Virus record (IMG/VR): IMGVR_UViG_3300037488_001588
Span: 1 to 60,234 of that record
DNA from: a virus
DNA: 60,234 nt
Strand: one strand, 5' to 3'
Shown here one piece after another: positions 15,249 through 25,082 of this stretch. The position numbers were made by a program, and so were the translations under genes. Position 1 is the stretch's first letter. Every line of letters starts with the position of its first letter. The notes beneath the pieces were generated by a model. The model did not search any database, had not been told where the DNA came from, and saw only the letters and a program-made list of their open reading frames with translations.

Positions 15249-18200
15249 CAGATTGCCTCATGAGCAACGGCAAGGGCCTTGGCGACGGTCGCGTCAGGCA
15301 CGTTCAGGAACTGCTTTGTCTTCTCGCCGTGCGCGTTCTTGGCGCGCGCCGCGAAGCGGACGTACTTTGCGGCCTCGGCCGCGTGGTCGATCAGGTTCGT
15401 GAGACGCCCGCCGGACGCGCGTGTCTTGCGATCGTCGTCGGGCTGTTCGGCGCGCAGGGGTGCCAGAAGCGGGGCGAGCGCGGCGATGTTCGGCTTGCCC
15501 TCGTTGGTGATGGCACGCTCCAGAAGGGCCTTGCCCTTGACGGGATCGGCCATCGCCTCGGAGAGGATACGCTGCACACGCTTCTGGGCAGCGGCGCGCA
15601 TGGGGCCGCCCACCGCCTTGTCGAGCACGAGGCCCGTGGCGCCGAGAATGGATGCCCAGTTGCCGCTGAAGAGCGCGTGGCCGATGGTCGGCATGAAGAA
15701 CGCCGTCCATGTCATGTTGTCGATGTTGCCCTTCGTCATGTCGTCGAGCATGCCGTTGATCTTCGACGCGGTATCGGACCCGGTCGAGGCCGCCTTCCGG
15801 GTGGCGTGCTGTACGCCCCGATCGATGTCGTCCCCGAGCTTGGTCAGCGTGCCGTAGCCCTCGTCGCCGTAGAGCCTGCGCAGCGTCGTCTCGCGCTGCT
15901 GGATGAAGGGCGACATCTTGGGCGACAGGTTGCGCACACCCTGATCGCCGATCGCGACGTTGGAGAACTTGTTGACCAGCCACTCTGCCGTGGCGCGCCG
16001 CGCGCCTTCGAGCGCCGCAGGATCACCGCCGATGTCGTCGAGCAGGCGACCGACGCGCGTCGCACTGTCCTTCGAGTTCATGATGGCGCCTATTTCGCGC
16101 CCGAGATCTTCGGCGTTGTTGTACTTCAGGAAGTTGCCGGCATTGCCCTCGAAATCTCGAACCTTGCCGGCCTCGTCCTTTACGGTCTGCGCGACCGTCG
16201 AGGTGTGCTCCCGCTCGGCGTCGCGGATCGAAGCATCACGATCGCGGCCGGCCTGTCGCACGCCCGTGGTCTGCGCGCGCGAGGCGTCTTCGAGCGCCTG
16301 CGTTGCGGTGGCGACATCGTCGAAGCGGTTGGAGAAGCCGGGAGACAGCTCGTCGATACGGGCCAGAGCCGGGGCGTGGTCTCGCTTCCACGCCGCCAGA
16401 CGCTGCGGTGTGAGGCCGTCCTTGGCCGCGTCCACCAGAGATGCCGACGCGAGATCCTGTATGATGGGCAGCGCCTGCGGATCGTCACCGGCAGCCTTCA
16501 ACCACGCATTGAGGCTCTCGGCGCCCTCTGCACCCTTCTTGAAGATGCTGGCCGCGACGCGCGCGCCGGACTTCTTGAAGTCGCCCGCGAAGCCTGTCGT
16601 CTTCAAAGCGTCGCCGACGGGCCCTTGTCGGAAGGTCGTGACGCGATCGATGTGACGTTGCTTTGCGGCGTTGTATCGTTCGAGATCCTCGGGTGTAAAA
16701 TTCGGTACTCGTTCATCACCCGGGCGTACTCCGGATCCTCCTTCGCCTTCAGCTCCAGCCTGACGAGAAACCCCGGCCGCGCCCACGGAGGCATCGTTTC
16801 CAGCGTTCGCACGAGAGCTTGCCCGTGCGTTAGCCATATGCTCCCGTGCTTCGGCTGCAAGTTTCGCTCCTATGGTGTCTTCGACACGCATTGTACCAGC
16901 TTCGACACGCCGAGCCTCGTGCGCAATCTGGTTCTCCAGAGAATTGCGCAGCTCGGCTTGCACGAGATCCTTGAGCGCGACCAGCTGGCCGTGCGCGGTG
17001 CGATCGGTGTTTTTGAAGTCGGCCATTTTGGCCGTGATGGTCTTGTCCATCTTGGCCAGCGCACCGAACGATACGACAGGCGGCAGCGCCGCCACCATCT
17101 CGATGATGGGCTGGGCGCCGGTCTTGAGTTCAACCGACGGGTCGAAATTCTGCAGCAGCTCCCGAGCGCCGGCAGCGGCGTTGCCCGACACGACGTTGAG
17201 CTGGTTGTCAGGATCGACGGCGTTGTAGAGGCGCGTCACCTCGCCTCCGAGAGCCGTGTCTCGTGTGTCGGTGATATCGCGCATGGCGTCGCCTCGCGCC
17301 GAGCGATCGATGCCGGTCGGCAGGGGGCGCTGGTCGACGGCGTCCTGTGCCGTGCGAACGCCGGCTTCGAGGTTGGCCTGCGTCTGGTCGAAAGCCTGAT
17401 TGGCGCCCTGCACTTTGCCGTCGCGTGCCTTGGCAGCGGCGGCCTGTGCGTCGGCTGTTTCGAGCGCGAGACGGCTGTGCAGATCATTGAGCTGGGCGAC
17501 GTAGGCGTCGGCGATCGCCTTGGGGCTGGCCGCAGGATCCGCCATCGTGTTGAGAGCGGCGTGTCGGGCGGCCTGCTGCTCGCCACGGATGGCGTGCGTC
17601 TCAGCCGCGAAGCCCTTGTCGCGCATCTCCAGCTCGGCCTCGGCCTTGGCGAGCTTGGTATCGCCGGCCGCCTCGGCGGTCGTCATGCGCGTGCCGAGTT
17701 CGTTCGTCGTGCGCATGCCGCGCACCTTGTCGACGTCGCCGACGTTCTCCTTGAATACTGCGCCGGCCTTGTCCTGTCGGCTGTTCTCGAAAACGGAGGG
17801 GAAGCGCTTCGACGCGGCGTTGCCGGCGGCTCCGGCCGCTCCGGCCGCGAAGGGCGCGGCGATCATGCCGTACAGAGGGTCGCCCGTGGCATCGGTCACC
17901 GCCGACGCGGCACCGCCGCCGACGGCACCGGCCGCCATGAGCTTCGGAGAGGCGCCTGACTTCAGCACCGTCTTGGCGAGGTCGACGGCGGGCTTTGTTG
18001 CCACGCCGGCACCCTTCGTGACACCGGCCCTCATGCCGCCGCCGGGCGCGATCATGCTGATGCCGGCCTCGCCCGCATCCATGGCGTACCGTCCGAGTTT
18101 CGACTGCGGCTCGTACTCACCTGTCGTCTTGGCGATCTTCGACGAGATGTCGTGCCCGCTCGGCATGACGTCTGTGCTGGGGATGATGCTGAGCGCCTTG

Positions 18201-18550
18201 CCTACGATGCCGCTCTCGCGCTCGGCGCGCTTCTTGAACGCCTTGCCGCGAGCTTCCTGCACCTCCGGCGTATCGCCCGTGATGCCCTGCATCAGCCGCC
18301 GGCCAAGGTACTGCCCGCTCTCGCGCAGATCGCCGACCATGCCGGGGATGTGTGACAGGCCCTTGATGATCGTGGTCGGGATAGCCTTTGCGGTAGACGA
18401 AACCCAATCGTCGTCGGGCGCGTTGTCGAGAACACCGCGTGCCTGCGGAGGACCGGACTGCGGACCGGACGACAGGTCGAGCGCGGGCGTGTCGCTCGCC
18501 GGGGCCGGCGGTGTCGTGAAGGAGCTTAGGTCGATCTTATCGTCGGCCAT
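15248..18550 (-). CDS. Large internal virion or ejection protein (1100 aa)
   Basis: A long alanine-rich, mostly helical protein with many charged coiled segments, placed directly after the 1721-residue transglycosylase protein. That is the usual place for podovirus internal core or ejection proteins. The N-terminus MADDKIDLSSFTTPPAPA is disordered and proline-rich; residues about 140-270 are glycine/alanine-rich and hydrophobic (GGGAASAVTDATGDPLYG and similar), possibly membrane-active. No enzymatic motif was seen. It would travel with DNA into the cell. The role is inferred from position, length and composition. Confidence 0.75.
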   Translation of the reverse strand: MADDKIDLSSFTTPPAPASDTPALDLSSGPQSGPPQARGVLDNAPDDDWVSSTAKAIPTTIIKGLSHIPGMVGDLRESGQYLGRRLMQGITGDTPEVQEARGKAFKKRAERESGIVGKALSIIPSTDVMPSGHDISSKIAKTTGEYEPQSKLGRYAMDAGEAGISMIAPGGGMRAGVTKGAGVATKPAVDLAKTVLKSGASPKLMAAGAVGGGAASAVTDATGDPLYGMIAAPFAAGAAGAAGNAASKRFPSVFENSRQDKAGAVFKENVGDVDKVRGMRTTNELGTRMTTAEAAGDTKLAKAEAELEMRDKGFAAETHAIRGEQQAARHAALNTMADPAASPKAIADAYVAQLNDLHSRLALETADAQAAAAKARDGKVQGANQAFDQTQANLEAGVRTAQDAVDQRPLPTGIDRSARGDAMRDITDTRDTALGGEVTRLYNAVDPDNQLNVVSGNAAAGARELLQNFDPSVELKTGAQPIIEMVAALPPVVSFGALAKMDKTITAKMADFKNTDRTAHGQLVALKDLVQAELRNSLENQIAHEARRVEAGTMRVEDTIGAKLAAEAREHMANARASSRANAGNDASVGAAGVSRQAGAEGEGGSGVRPGDERVPNFTPEDLERYNAAKQRHIDRVTTFRQGPVGDALKTTGFAGDFKKSGARVAASIFKKGAEGAESLNAWLKAAGDDPQALPIIQDLASASLVDAAKDGLTPQRLAAWKRDHAPALARIDELSPGFSNRFDDVATATQALEDASRAQTTGVRQAGRDRDASIRDAEREHTSTVAQTVKDEAGKVRDFEGNAGNFLKYNNAEDLGREIGAIMNSKDSATRVGRLLDDIGGDPAALEGARRATAEWLVNKFSNVAIGDQGVRNLSPKMSPFIQQRETTLRRLYGDEGYGTLTKLGDDIDRGVQHATRKAASTGSDTASKINGMLDDMTKGNIDNMTWTAFFMPTIGHALFSGNWASILGATGLVLDKAVGGPMRAAAQKRVQRILSEAMADPVKGKALLERAITNEGKPNIAALAPLLAPLRAEQPDDDRKTRASGGRLTNLIDHAAEAAKYVRFAARAKNAHGEKTKQFLNVPDATVAKALAVAHEAI

Positions 18551-18551
18551 C

Positions 18552-21500
18552 TTACTTCACCATCTTCCAGTCGATGCCGCCGGTCTCATTGCGCGTGGCC
18601 TTGAATTTGACCGCGCGCTTGCCCTGTTCCTTGTACCACTGCCGGATCTGGTCGACGGTATATTTGCCGTTCGGACCCTGCAGCTTGAAGAACTCCTCGG
18701 GTTTCAGCATGTAGTGGTGGCCGTCTTGGATGTCGCGAGTGTTCTCGGGCGTCGCCCCGAGCGCCGCGATGTCCTTGTAAGCCTCCTTGCGATAGTACTC
18801 GGGGTTGTTCTTTTCCTTGTCCGCGCCGCGCCACTGATCGCCGACGAGCTTCTGGTCGACGAGCTGATTGCCCTTGATCGACTTGGCGAGGTGCTCGGCG
18901 TAGGCGTCCTCGTAGTTCAGGTTGCCGAGGAACTGAGCGAGGATCTTCTTGTTGGCCTCGGGCGGTAGCGTCGGGTTTGCGAAGGCGCCCTCGACTTGCG
19001 CGCGCATGTTGTCGGTATCGCGGCCCGCCGCGCCCATGCTCAGTATCTGGTTGTAGGCGTCCTTCAGGAACGACTTGAAGGCGGCCTGATCCATCGTGTC
19101 GGTCTGCGGGCGAGGGAGGCCGATCGCATCGGCAACGCCCGCGATCTGAGCTTTGATGTCCGTACCGGTACCGCTCTCGAAAGTCTCGATGAGCGCCTTG
19201 ATCTGGTTGACGTTCTGGCGCGCGGCGAGACGCGCCTCCGTCGCTTTCTCAGCCTTCTGCAGCCAATCCTGATTGACCGCGATGTTCTTCTGCGTGGCTT
19301 GGTACGTGTCCCAGCCCGGCAGCCGTACCTGCGTGTTGCCCGGCCCGATACCCTGCCCCGTCGCGATGATGCTTTGCTCTTCGGCGCGCGCCTGATTCTC
19401 AAGACGCGCGCCGCCGGCCTCGTCACCGTTGGCGTACTGCTGTTCCGACCGCCTGCGCAGCTCCACTGGATTGCGATTGGGGTCGAGCTGGCGCAGGAAG
19501 GTGTCCGTCATGGGCGGCGGACCGCCCGTGCTGGTGCTCGGTGTCGGCGCGGTCGGCGTCGCGCCTGCTGCCGGCGGGGCGCCGGGCGCGGCCGGGGTCG
19601 CCAAAGGTGTCGAGGTGATCGGCGCCGACGGCGCGAGATCGGTCTTGACCGGCGTTGCTCCGGGCGCCGTTGCCGGCGCACGAAGACTGTCCGGCGCGCC
19701 GCCGGGCACGGCGGCAGTGCCGCCCTTGCCGTTGATGAGCGCGATCGTCTGCGCCATCTGGGCGTCCAGCTCGGGGCTGCGCTGGCTTTTGTTGGCGTAC
19801 ATGTAGTCGCTCTGCATCTTCTGCTGCTGAGCCAGAACACTCATGTACTGCGCGCGCGCGCCGATATCGATCCGCTCCTGACCCTGCTTCAGCTCCTCCT
19901 GCCGGAAGCCGGTCGCCATGTACATGGGCGCCGCTGCGGCCAGACCATCGCCGATCGCGCCGGTCAGCTGGTGGGACTTCGAGCCCAGCATGTTCCCGAT
20001 GAAGGCCAAACCCGCCATGATCGGACGCTGGTTGCGGTCGATCCAGTTTCCCGCCCGATCGAGGAAGTCAGGCGTCTCTTTCGTCTCGGCGGGGGTGTTT
20101 GTGGCGGCGGGCGGCTGGCCGCTTCCCAGACCGCCTTGGCCGCCGGTCCCGGTGTTGTCACGGAGCGCGACTGCTTGCGGGCGGGCGGTCTTGCCCGAGA
20201 CGATGGAGACGTAGTTCTGGGTCTCGGTCGGCAGGTAGTCCAAGTAGCTGCCGCCACGCTCGCGAGCCTTCTGCATGGCCGCGTCGACCGCGCCCGGGCC
20301 GGCGTTGTACGCCGCCGCAGCCACGTAGGGGTCGCCGTACTTCTGGACCTGTGCCGTGTAGTAGGCCTGCCCCAGCTGGCGATTGTAGTCCTCGGTCTCC
20401 TTGTCGAGCGCCGGGTCGCCCGTCCGGCCACGACTGAAGACGTCCGGGCGCCACGGCACCCCGGCCAGCTTGGCCGCCTCGGGCCCCGTGCCCGGCATGA
20501 CCTGTGCGATGCCGGTGGCACCCTTGGCCGACGTGATCGGCTGGCCCTTGTCGTCGAACTGACGGGTGCCGCTTTCCTGCGTCAGCATGCGGGGGAAGAC
20601 GCCCGCAGGGGAGTGATCGAGGTCGCCGCCGGGCGCAGCCGCAGCGCGGCCCGAGGCTACAATGTCCTTGGCCTGTTGGACGACAGGAGGCGTGCCGGCG
20701 GGCGGGGGTGCCGCCGCAGGCGGCGGCGGCGGCGGCTGGGCCGGGGAAAATGCCCGCTGGGAGCTGTCCTCCATGACGGGCGTGCCGTCGGGCAGCGTTG
20801 GGACGACCGCGCTGGGCGGGCTATTCTGGCCCGTGGCGAGGCCTTGCGCTGGCAGGGCTGTGCCGCTCTCAGGGACGGGGTTCTGATCTTGTGCGGTGTA
20901 CAAAGGCGCTCGGACAATCCGCTCAGCGCCGCCGTGAGCCCCGCTACGAAATTTATCCCCCGCTTGTAGCGATCGGGCGGTGTTCCAGCTTTCGGGACTG
21001 CTATCAAAGGCCACGTAAGGTAGCGGCGTTCCCGGCGCGGGTGGGGGCAGGTTCGGCGGGGCCAACGGCTCGTGGCCCAGACCACGGGGCATCTCAGCCG
21101 GCGGCCGGTCGGCGGCGGGCGGCGGGGTGGCCAGTCCGATCGGCTGGCTCAGCGTGGCGACGGGGCCGCCCCGGGGGCGCGGCAACAGGTCGTTGTCGGT
21201 CTCCTGTGCGATGCGCTCCTGCCGGGTCTCTTCGTCCTCTATGAGCTGGCTGCCGCCAGTCGCGAGGCCGACACGACCGCCCCGCGCAGCCATGCCACCA
21301 AGCATGCCGCCGGCCATGCTGCCGAGGCCCATACCCACCGGGCCGAAAAACGAGCCGATGCCGGCGCCGACCAGCGAGCCGACAGCCTTTCCGGTGTCGT
21401 CCTTCTTCTTCTGGCCGCCGCCTCCGCTGTCCATCTTGGACTTAGCGGCCTCGTCGGGCTTCTCCGGGGCGACCGGCTCGTAAAGCTCTTTGGGGATGTA

Positions 21501-23717
21501 GCCGGGAGCCTTGTAGGGCATCGCGCCGCCGCCGTGCGAAAGACCTACGCGGCCACCATCGCGCGCAAACGCAAAACTGGAAAGCCCCTCCAACAGTTCG
21601 GGGGCTATCTCGGCGACCATCTCGGGCGCCACTTCGGCGACCACCTCGGGTGCCACCTCGGCGACCATATTGGACGCACCAGTGGCAAGCCCCGCGTCGT
21701 CCCCAAACCCGGCGTCGGCGACAGTGGCCGCGCGGATGCCGCCGTCGTTCGCGGAACTGGCCGCAGGCGGCGGAAGCTCTTCTCGCGTGAACGTCGGCGG
21801 CGCGGTGCCGGTCTGCTTATCGAGCCACGTCTTTCCGGCGTCGTACTGCCGCCCAGCCCACCCGGCCTCCGGGTTCCACTTGCCGTCCTTGCCGAGAAAA
21901 CCGCCCGTTCCGTCCTTGCCGTCCTTGCCTGCCGTGCCGAAGAGGGCGTCCTTGCCCTCTGAGTAGGCTTCCGCCAGACCCTTGCCGGTCTTGTAGAGCC
22001 CCATCGCGGAGTCGATGTCCTGCTTCGCGCCGGTCTGCTGTTGCGGGCGCTGCATGTCGACCTTCGCCGCCTGCGGCGCCTGCGCCTTGAGAGGTGCGAT
22101 CGGCACGCCGTGCGGGCCGACGCCCGTCGCGATGCCGCGCGGATCGTGTGCGCCGCCGGGGAACATGGCGCGCTGCCGGGCGAGCAGTTGCGTGAGGTGA
22201 TCGTTGCCGGCCGTCAGGCCGCCGCCACCCGCCTTCTCGATGCTGTCTTGAGTTGCCGCGTCGTAGTCGACGGTCTTATATCCGCTCGCGAGCCCGACCG
22301 CGTCCGGGTGGTGCTTCTCGGTCTCCTGCGCGCTCAGACCGATCTGGGTGCTCGGGTCGCCCTTGTAGTTGTAGCGGTAGATCGGCTGACCATCGTTAGT
22401 CGTGCCGATCGGAACCATGTTCTCTTTGAGCCGCTCGTCCGAGAAGTACGGCTGGGCTGTCGAGTTGACCGTGTTCGTGGTCGAGCCCGACTGCGCGCCG
22501 GTACCCATCGCGATGTTGGCGAGGAACTGCGCGGTCTGAAACGGGTACCCCTTCTCCTGAAGAAACTGCTCGTACTCCGCAGTGTCCTGCGCCTGCCGTG
22601 TCTGCTGTTCCACCGTGCCGGCTGCGACCTGTGCCGTTCCCTGCGCAATCTGGTTCTGCTGCTGCTGCGTGCCGAGCTGGCCGAGAGCGCCTGCGGTACC
22701 GGCCGCCGTGCTGGCCATGCCGCTCGCGAGACCGGCATTCGCCGACGCGGTGCCCGTGGCCTGATTGTAGAGCTGCTGGCCGCCGGCCATTTGCGTTCCC
22801 GCAAGACCCTGACCCTGATTGTAGATTTGTTGACCGATGCCGAGGTTGCCCTTCGCGGCGGCGTCTCCTTGGTTGAACATCTGCTGCGAGATGCCCGCGA
22901 TGTTCTGCGCGCCAGTGGAGAGCGCAGCACGGTTCGCCTGCTCGGCACGGAGGCGGGTGTCCTGCTGCTGGGCAGCCGTGCTGAGAGCCTGACCGTAGTT
23001 TGCGTTGTAGAGGTTGCCCGCGACCTGACCGTACGCCATGTTCTGCTGGCGAGCCATGTTGGCCGATGCCACACCGGATCGATCGCCGCCGAAGGAGCCA
23101 CCGAGGATCTGACTGTCGCGCTGGTCGGCCCGCTCCGAGCCCTGCTCCTGTCGCAGGTTGCCGAGCGTCGACTGCACGACCGCCTCGTTGTACGGCGACA
23201 TGTAGCGATTGATGTCGAGGTCGGCGGCGTTGACCTGTCCGGTGCCGGCAGCCGCCAGACCGAGGGCGGCGTAGTTCCCGAGCTGGCTATCGCCGTACGC
23301 GTTGTTGAGCTGCCCCGTCGCGAGACCGTTGTAGGGCGACGCGGCGCCGGCTGCACCTGTCGCGGTGTCGATGCCCTGCTGGGTGTACTGCTTTCCGACA
23401 TCGTAGCCCGCGCCGATCTGGCCGGCAGCCGTACCGTACAGCTGTTGCGTCTGCGGGATCGCCTGATTGATGACGCCCGTCGCCTGATCAAAGTATGGTT
23501 TGTCGACGCCAGCCGCGCCGCTGATGGCGTCGATGCCGCCCTGTTGGGTCTGGTTGACCGGGGCGACGAATTCACCACCGTAGGCTTGCCACGGCACGCT
23601 GGCCGCCGTCTCGGCGCGAGCATTGACGGCGTTGTACCGCGCCAGCACTTCGGGCGGTATCTGCACCTGAGATGTCTGGTAGGTTGTGCCGCCGCCGCCT
23701 TTGTTGCCGCCGCTCAT
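18552..23717 (-). CDS. Giant internal virion protein with lytic transglycosylase domain (1721 aa)
   Basis: Residues about 60-420 are Gln/Gly/Ala-rich helical repeats. Near 423-433, YFSDERLKENM followed by IGLSAQETEKHHPDAVG matches the intramolecular chaperone (S74) signature, which normally ends tail spikes but here is internal. A short collagen-like stretch (GKDGKDGTGGFLGKDGK, about 590-610), two GGRVGL motifs (about 717 and 808) and a poly-Pro/Ala linker follow. A soluble lytic transglycosylase domain has its Glu in LTQESG near 1046 and ATGIAQVMPGT and YVAAAAYNAGPGAV after it. The last 450 residues are helical. It is probably ejected and opens peptidoglycan during DNA entry. Confidence 0.85.
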   Translation of the reverse strand: MSGGNKGGGGTTYQTSQVQIPPEVLARYNAVNARAETAASVPWQAYGGEFVAPVNQTQQGGIDAISGAAGVDKPYFDQATGVINQAIPQTQQLYGTAAGQIGAGYDVGKQYTQQGIDTATGAAGAASPYNGLATGQLNNAYGDSQLGNYAALGLAAAGTGQVNAADLDINRYMSPYNEAVVQSTLGNLRQEQGSERADQRDSQILGGSFGGDRSGVASANMARQQNMAYGQVAGNLYNANYGQALSTAAQQQDTRLRAEQANRAALSTGAQNIAGISQQMFNQGDAAAKGNLGIGQQIYNQGQGLAGTQMAGGQQLYNQATGTASANAGLASGMASTAAGTAGALGQLGTQQQQNQIAQGTAQVAAGTVEQQTRQAQDTAEYEQFLQEKGYPFQTAQFLANIAMGTGAQSGSTTNTVNSTAQPYFSDERLKENMVPIGTTNDGQPIYRYNYKGDPSTQIGLSAQETEKHHPDAVGLASGYKTVDYDAATQDSIEKAGGGGLTAGNDHLTQLLARQRAMFPGGAHDPRGIATGVGPHGVPIAPLKAQAPQAAKVDMQRPQQQTGAKQDIDSAMGLYKTGKGLAEAYSEGKDALFGTAGKDGKDGTGGFLGKDGKWNPEAGWAGRQYDAGKTWLDKQTGTAPPTFTREELPPPAASSANDGGIRAATVADAGFGDDAGLATGASNMVAEVAPEVVAEVAPEMVAEIAPELLEGLSSFAFARDGGRVGLSHGGGAMPYKAPGYIPKELYEPVAPEKPDEAAKSKMDSGGGGQKKKDDTGKAVGSLVGAGIGSFFGPVGMGLGSMAGGMLGGMAARGGRVGLATGGSQLIEDEETRQERIAQETDNDLLPRPRGGPVATLSQPIGLATPPPAADRPPAEMPRGLGHEPLAPPNLPPPAPGTPLPYVAFDSSPESWNTARSLQAGDKFRSGAHGGAERIVRAPLYTAQDQNPVPESGTALPAQGLATGQNSPPSAVVPTLPDGTPVMEDSSQRAFSPAQPPPPPPAAAPPPAGTPPVVQQAKDIVASGRAAAAPGGDLDHSPAGVFPRMLTQESGTRQFDDKGQPITSAKGATGIAQVMPGTGPEAAKLAGVPWRPDVFSRGRTGDPALDKETEDYNRQLGQAYYTAQVQKYGDPYVAAAAYNAGPGAVDAAMQKARERGGSYLDYLPTETQNYVSIVSGKTARPQAVALRDNTGTGGQGGLGSGQPPAATNTPAETKETPDFLDRAGNWIDRNQRPIMAGLAFIGNMLGSKSHQLTGAIGDGLAAAAPMYMATGFRQEELKQGQERIDIGARAQYMSVLAQQQKMQSDYMYANKSQRSPELDAQMAQTIALINGKGGTAAVPGGAPDSLRAPATAPGATPVKTDLAPSAPITSTPLATPAAPGAPPAAGATPTAPTPSTSTGGPPPMTDTFLRQLDPNRNPVELRRRSEQQYANGDEAGGARLENQARAEEQSIIATGQGIGPGNTQVRLPGWDTYQATQKNIAVNQDWLQKAEKATEARLAARQNVNQIKALIETFESGTGTDIKAQIAGVADAIGLPRPQTDTMDQAAFKSFLKDAYNQILSMGAAGRDTDNMRAQVEGAFANPTLPPEANKKILAQFLGNLNYEDAYAEHLAKSIKGNQLVDQKLVGDQWRGADKEKNNPEYYRKEAYKDIAALGATPENTRDIQDGHHYMLKPEEFFKLQGPNGKYTVDQIRQWYKEQGKRAVKFKATRNETGGIDWKMVK

Positions 23718-23722
23718 ATGAA

Positions 23723-24220
23723 CTACCCGCTCGTGTCAGGCAGTCCCGCTCCACCGGTCTGCGCGCCATAAAGGAAGAATGCACCCGCCTGCGTGCCGAG
23801 ATGTCTCTCGTACAATCTGACCTTGGCCTCGGTCCGACTGTTGCTGAGTACTCCGATGAGCAGCGGCATACCAAGACGGTCTGCCGTGTGCTTGCTGAAT
23901 TCAACCAGCCGACTGGCCCGGCCGCCCTTTGCGGCCCGGTATTCGGGATGGATGAAAATAGCCTGCTCTTCTAGCACCTTGGCGCTAGAGTACCACGGAG
24001 TGATGACCTTGAGCAAAACCGCTCCTTCGGCCTTCTTTCCGGCCGGACCGATCAGGCCCATGATGCCGCAATTCAGGCTCAGGGCATCCCAGATCGTCTG
24101 CAGGATCTTGGCCTCGTCGGCGTTCACGAAGCCGTTCTCGGCGCGACCCATCAGGGCCAGCTCCATCACATCATGCACATCGGCGGGTGTGCCGATGCGG
24201 ACTTTCAGGTCTTCGCTCAT
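23723..24220 (-). CDS. GNAT-type acetyltransferase (165 aa)
   Basis: It resembles the GNAT N-acetyltransferase fold: VRIGTPADVHDVMELAL at the N-terminus, EQAIFIHPEYRAAKGGRASRL as the acetyl-CoA-binding strand and loop, and TEAKVRLYERHLG near the C-terminus. The loop RAAKGGRA is a slightly altered Q/R-x-x-G-x-G/A site. Such genes are found beside internal virion proteins in several podovirus groups; the substrate is unknown. GGA lies before the ATG, and the gene is 3 to 6 bases from both neighbours. Confidence 0.78.
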   Translation of the reverse strand: MSEDLKVRIGTPADVHDVMELALMGRAENGFVNADEAKILQTIWDALSLNCGIMGLIGPAGKKAEGAVLLKVITPWYSSAKVLEEQAIFIHPEYRAAKGGRASRLVEFSKHTADRLGMPLLIGVLSNSRTEAKVRLYERHLGTQAGAFFLYGAQTGGAGLPDTSG

Positions 24221-24222
24221 GG

Positions 24223-24732
24223 TCAGTCCTTTTTAGGGCCGGGCAGGCGGGACAGCTTCTTGATGGTAGCGGCGCGAACCTGCTTCACGAAGTGGTCGAG
24301 GATCTGGTGTCCGTCGTCAAGCGAACCCTTGCCGATCCGCGTCACGGCCTCGGGCGAGATGACGTGCTCGCCGCCGGCCGCGATGATCTTGACCGATCCC
24401 GTGGAGCCACCGTCGGCTTTCATCGCTACACCGAGCGGTGTGCTTGGTGCCTTGTAGGGCGTGCCACTCGTGATGTCATCCGCGTCGAAGAGGGACTTGG
24501 CGACTTTGAAGCCGGCCATCGTGTTGCCCTCGCCGAGGGCGCTAATGATGTCGGCCGGCAGGACGTAGGAGCCCTCGCGGACCTCCATGGGAATGTGATC
24601 GGTGCGGCCGGCGACCGAGCTGTGGATCGGTCCGGCGTGCGTCTCGACCAGCTGCCTCACGGGCGACGCCTTCAGATTGAAGGGTCCGCCGGCAGCCTTC
24701 GCGATACGAAGGGCTTGAGCTGCGTGGTCCAT
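24223..24732 (-). CDS. Virion-associated protein with GG motifs (169 aa)
   Basis: It contains EGSYVLPADIISALGEGNT, a G-x-Y-V-x-P-A-D-x-x-x-x-L-G pattern common in podovirus structural proteins, and MKADGGSTGSVKIIAAGGEH further on. The C-terminus is basic. A structural or internal role is inferred from its place between the nozzle genes and the acetyltransferase. The ATG overlaps the upstream stop by one base. Confidence 0.65.
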   Translation of the reverse strand: MDHAAQALRIAKAAGGPFNLKASPVRQLVETHAGPIHSSVAGRTDHIPMEVREGSYVLPADIISALGEGNTMAGFKVAKSLFDADDITSGTPYKAPSTPLGVAMKADGGSTGSVKIIAAGGEHVISPEAVTRIGKGSLDDGHQILDHFVKQVRAATIKKLSRLPGPKKD

Positions 24733-25082
24733 CAGATCCTCGTGTACATGATGGCGATCTCCTGCGCGGCGCCGGGGGTATACGCGAGACCGGTCGGGAA
24801 GACGAGGTTCATCGGATAGAAGCCCGGTGTCGTGCCCACCACGTATATCTTGTTCGTGGCCGCGATGTCGGCGACCGCGCGCACGTCATACAGCCCGCCC
24901 GCCGCGCCGCCGACGACCACGCTGACGCCGGTCACGCGCACGAAGCCGACCTGTACGATCTTGGTGGTGGATATCGTGCCCGAGCTTAGAACCGGCATGT
25001 CCCGGTTCGTCGCGTTCACCAGATCGGCGAGCGTGGCTACCGCCGACTGGAAGGTTGTCTGGATGTCGTCGAGCGATGCCAT
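24732..25082 (-). CDS. Hypothetical tail-region protein (116 aa)
   Basis: MASLDDIQTTFQSAVATLAD begins a helical N-terminus, followed by a beta-rich hydrophobic domain (GVSVVVGGAAGGLYDVRAV). No named family. It overlaps the nozzle gene stop by one base and the next gene by one base, so it belongs to the tail machine block. Many podoviruses have a small protein at this position. Confidence 0.65.
   Translation of the reverse strand: MASLDDIQTTFQSAVATLADLVNATNRDMPVLSSGTISTTKIVQVGFVRVTGVSVVVGGAAGGLYDVRAVADIAATNKIYVVGTTPGFYPMNLVFPTGLAYTPGAAQEIAIMYTRI

Noticed and set aside
15203-17959. Plus-strand open frame of 918 codons opposite the ejection protein
   Set aside because: Antisense artefact of a GC-rich gene; its sequence shows no domain pattern and is rich in Arg, Leu and Val as expected for antisense frames.
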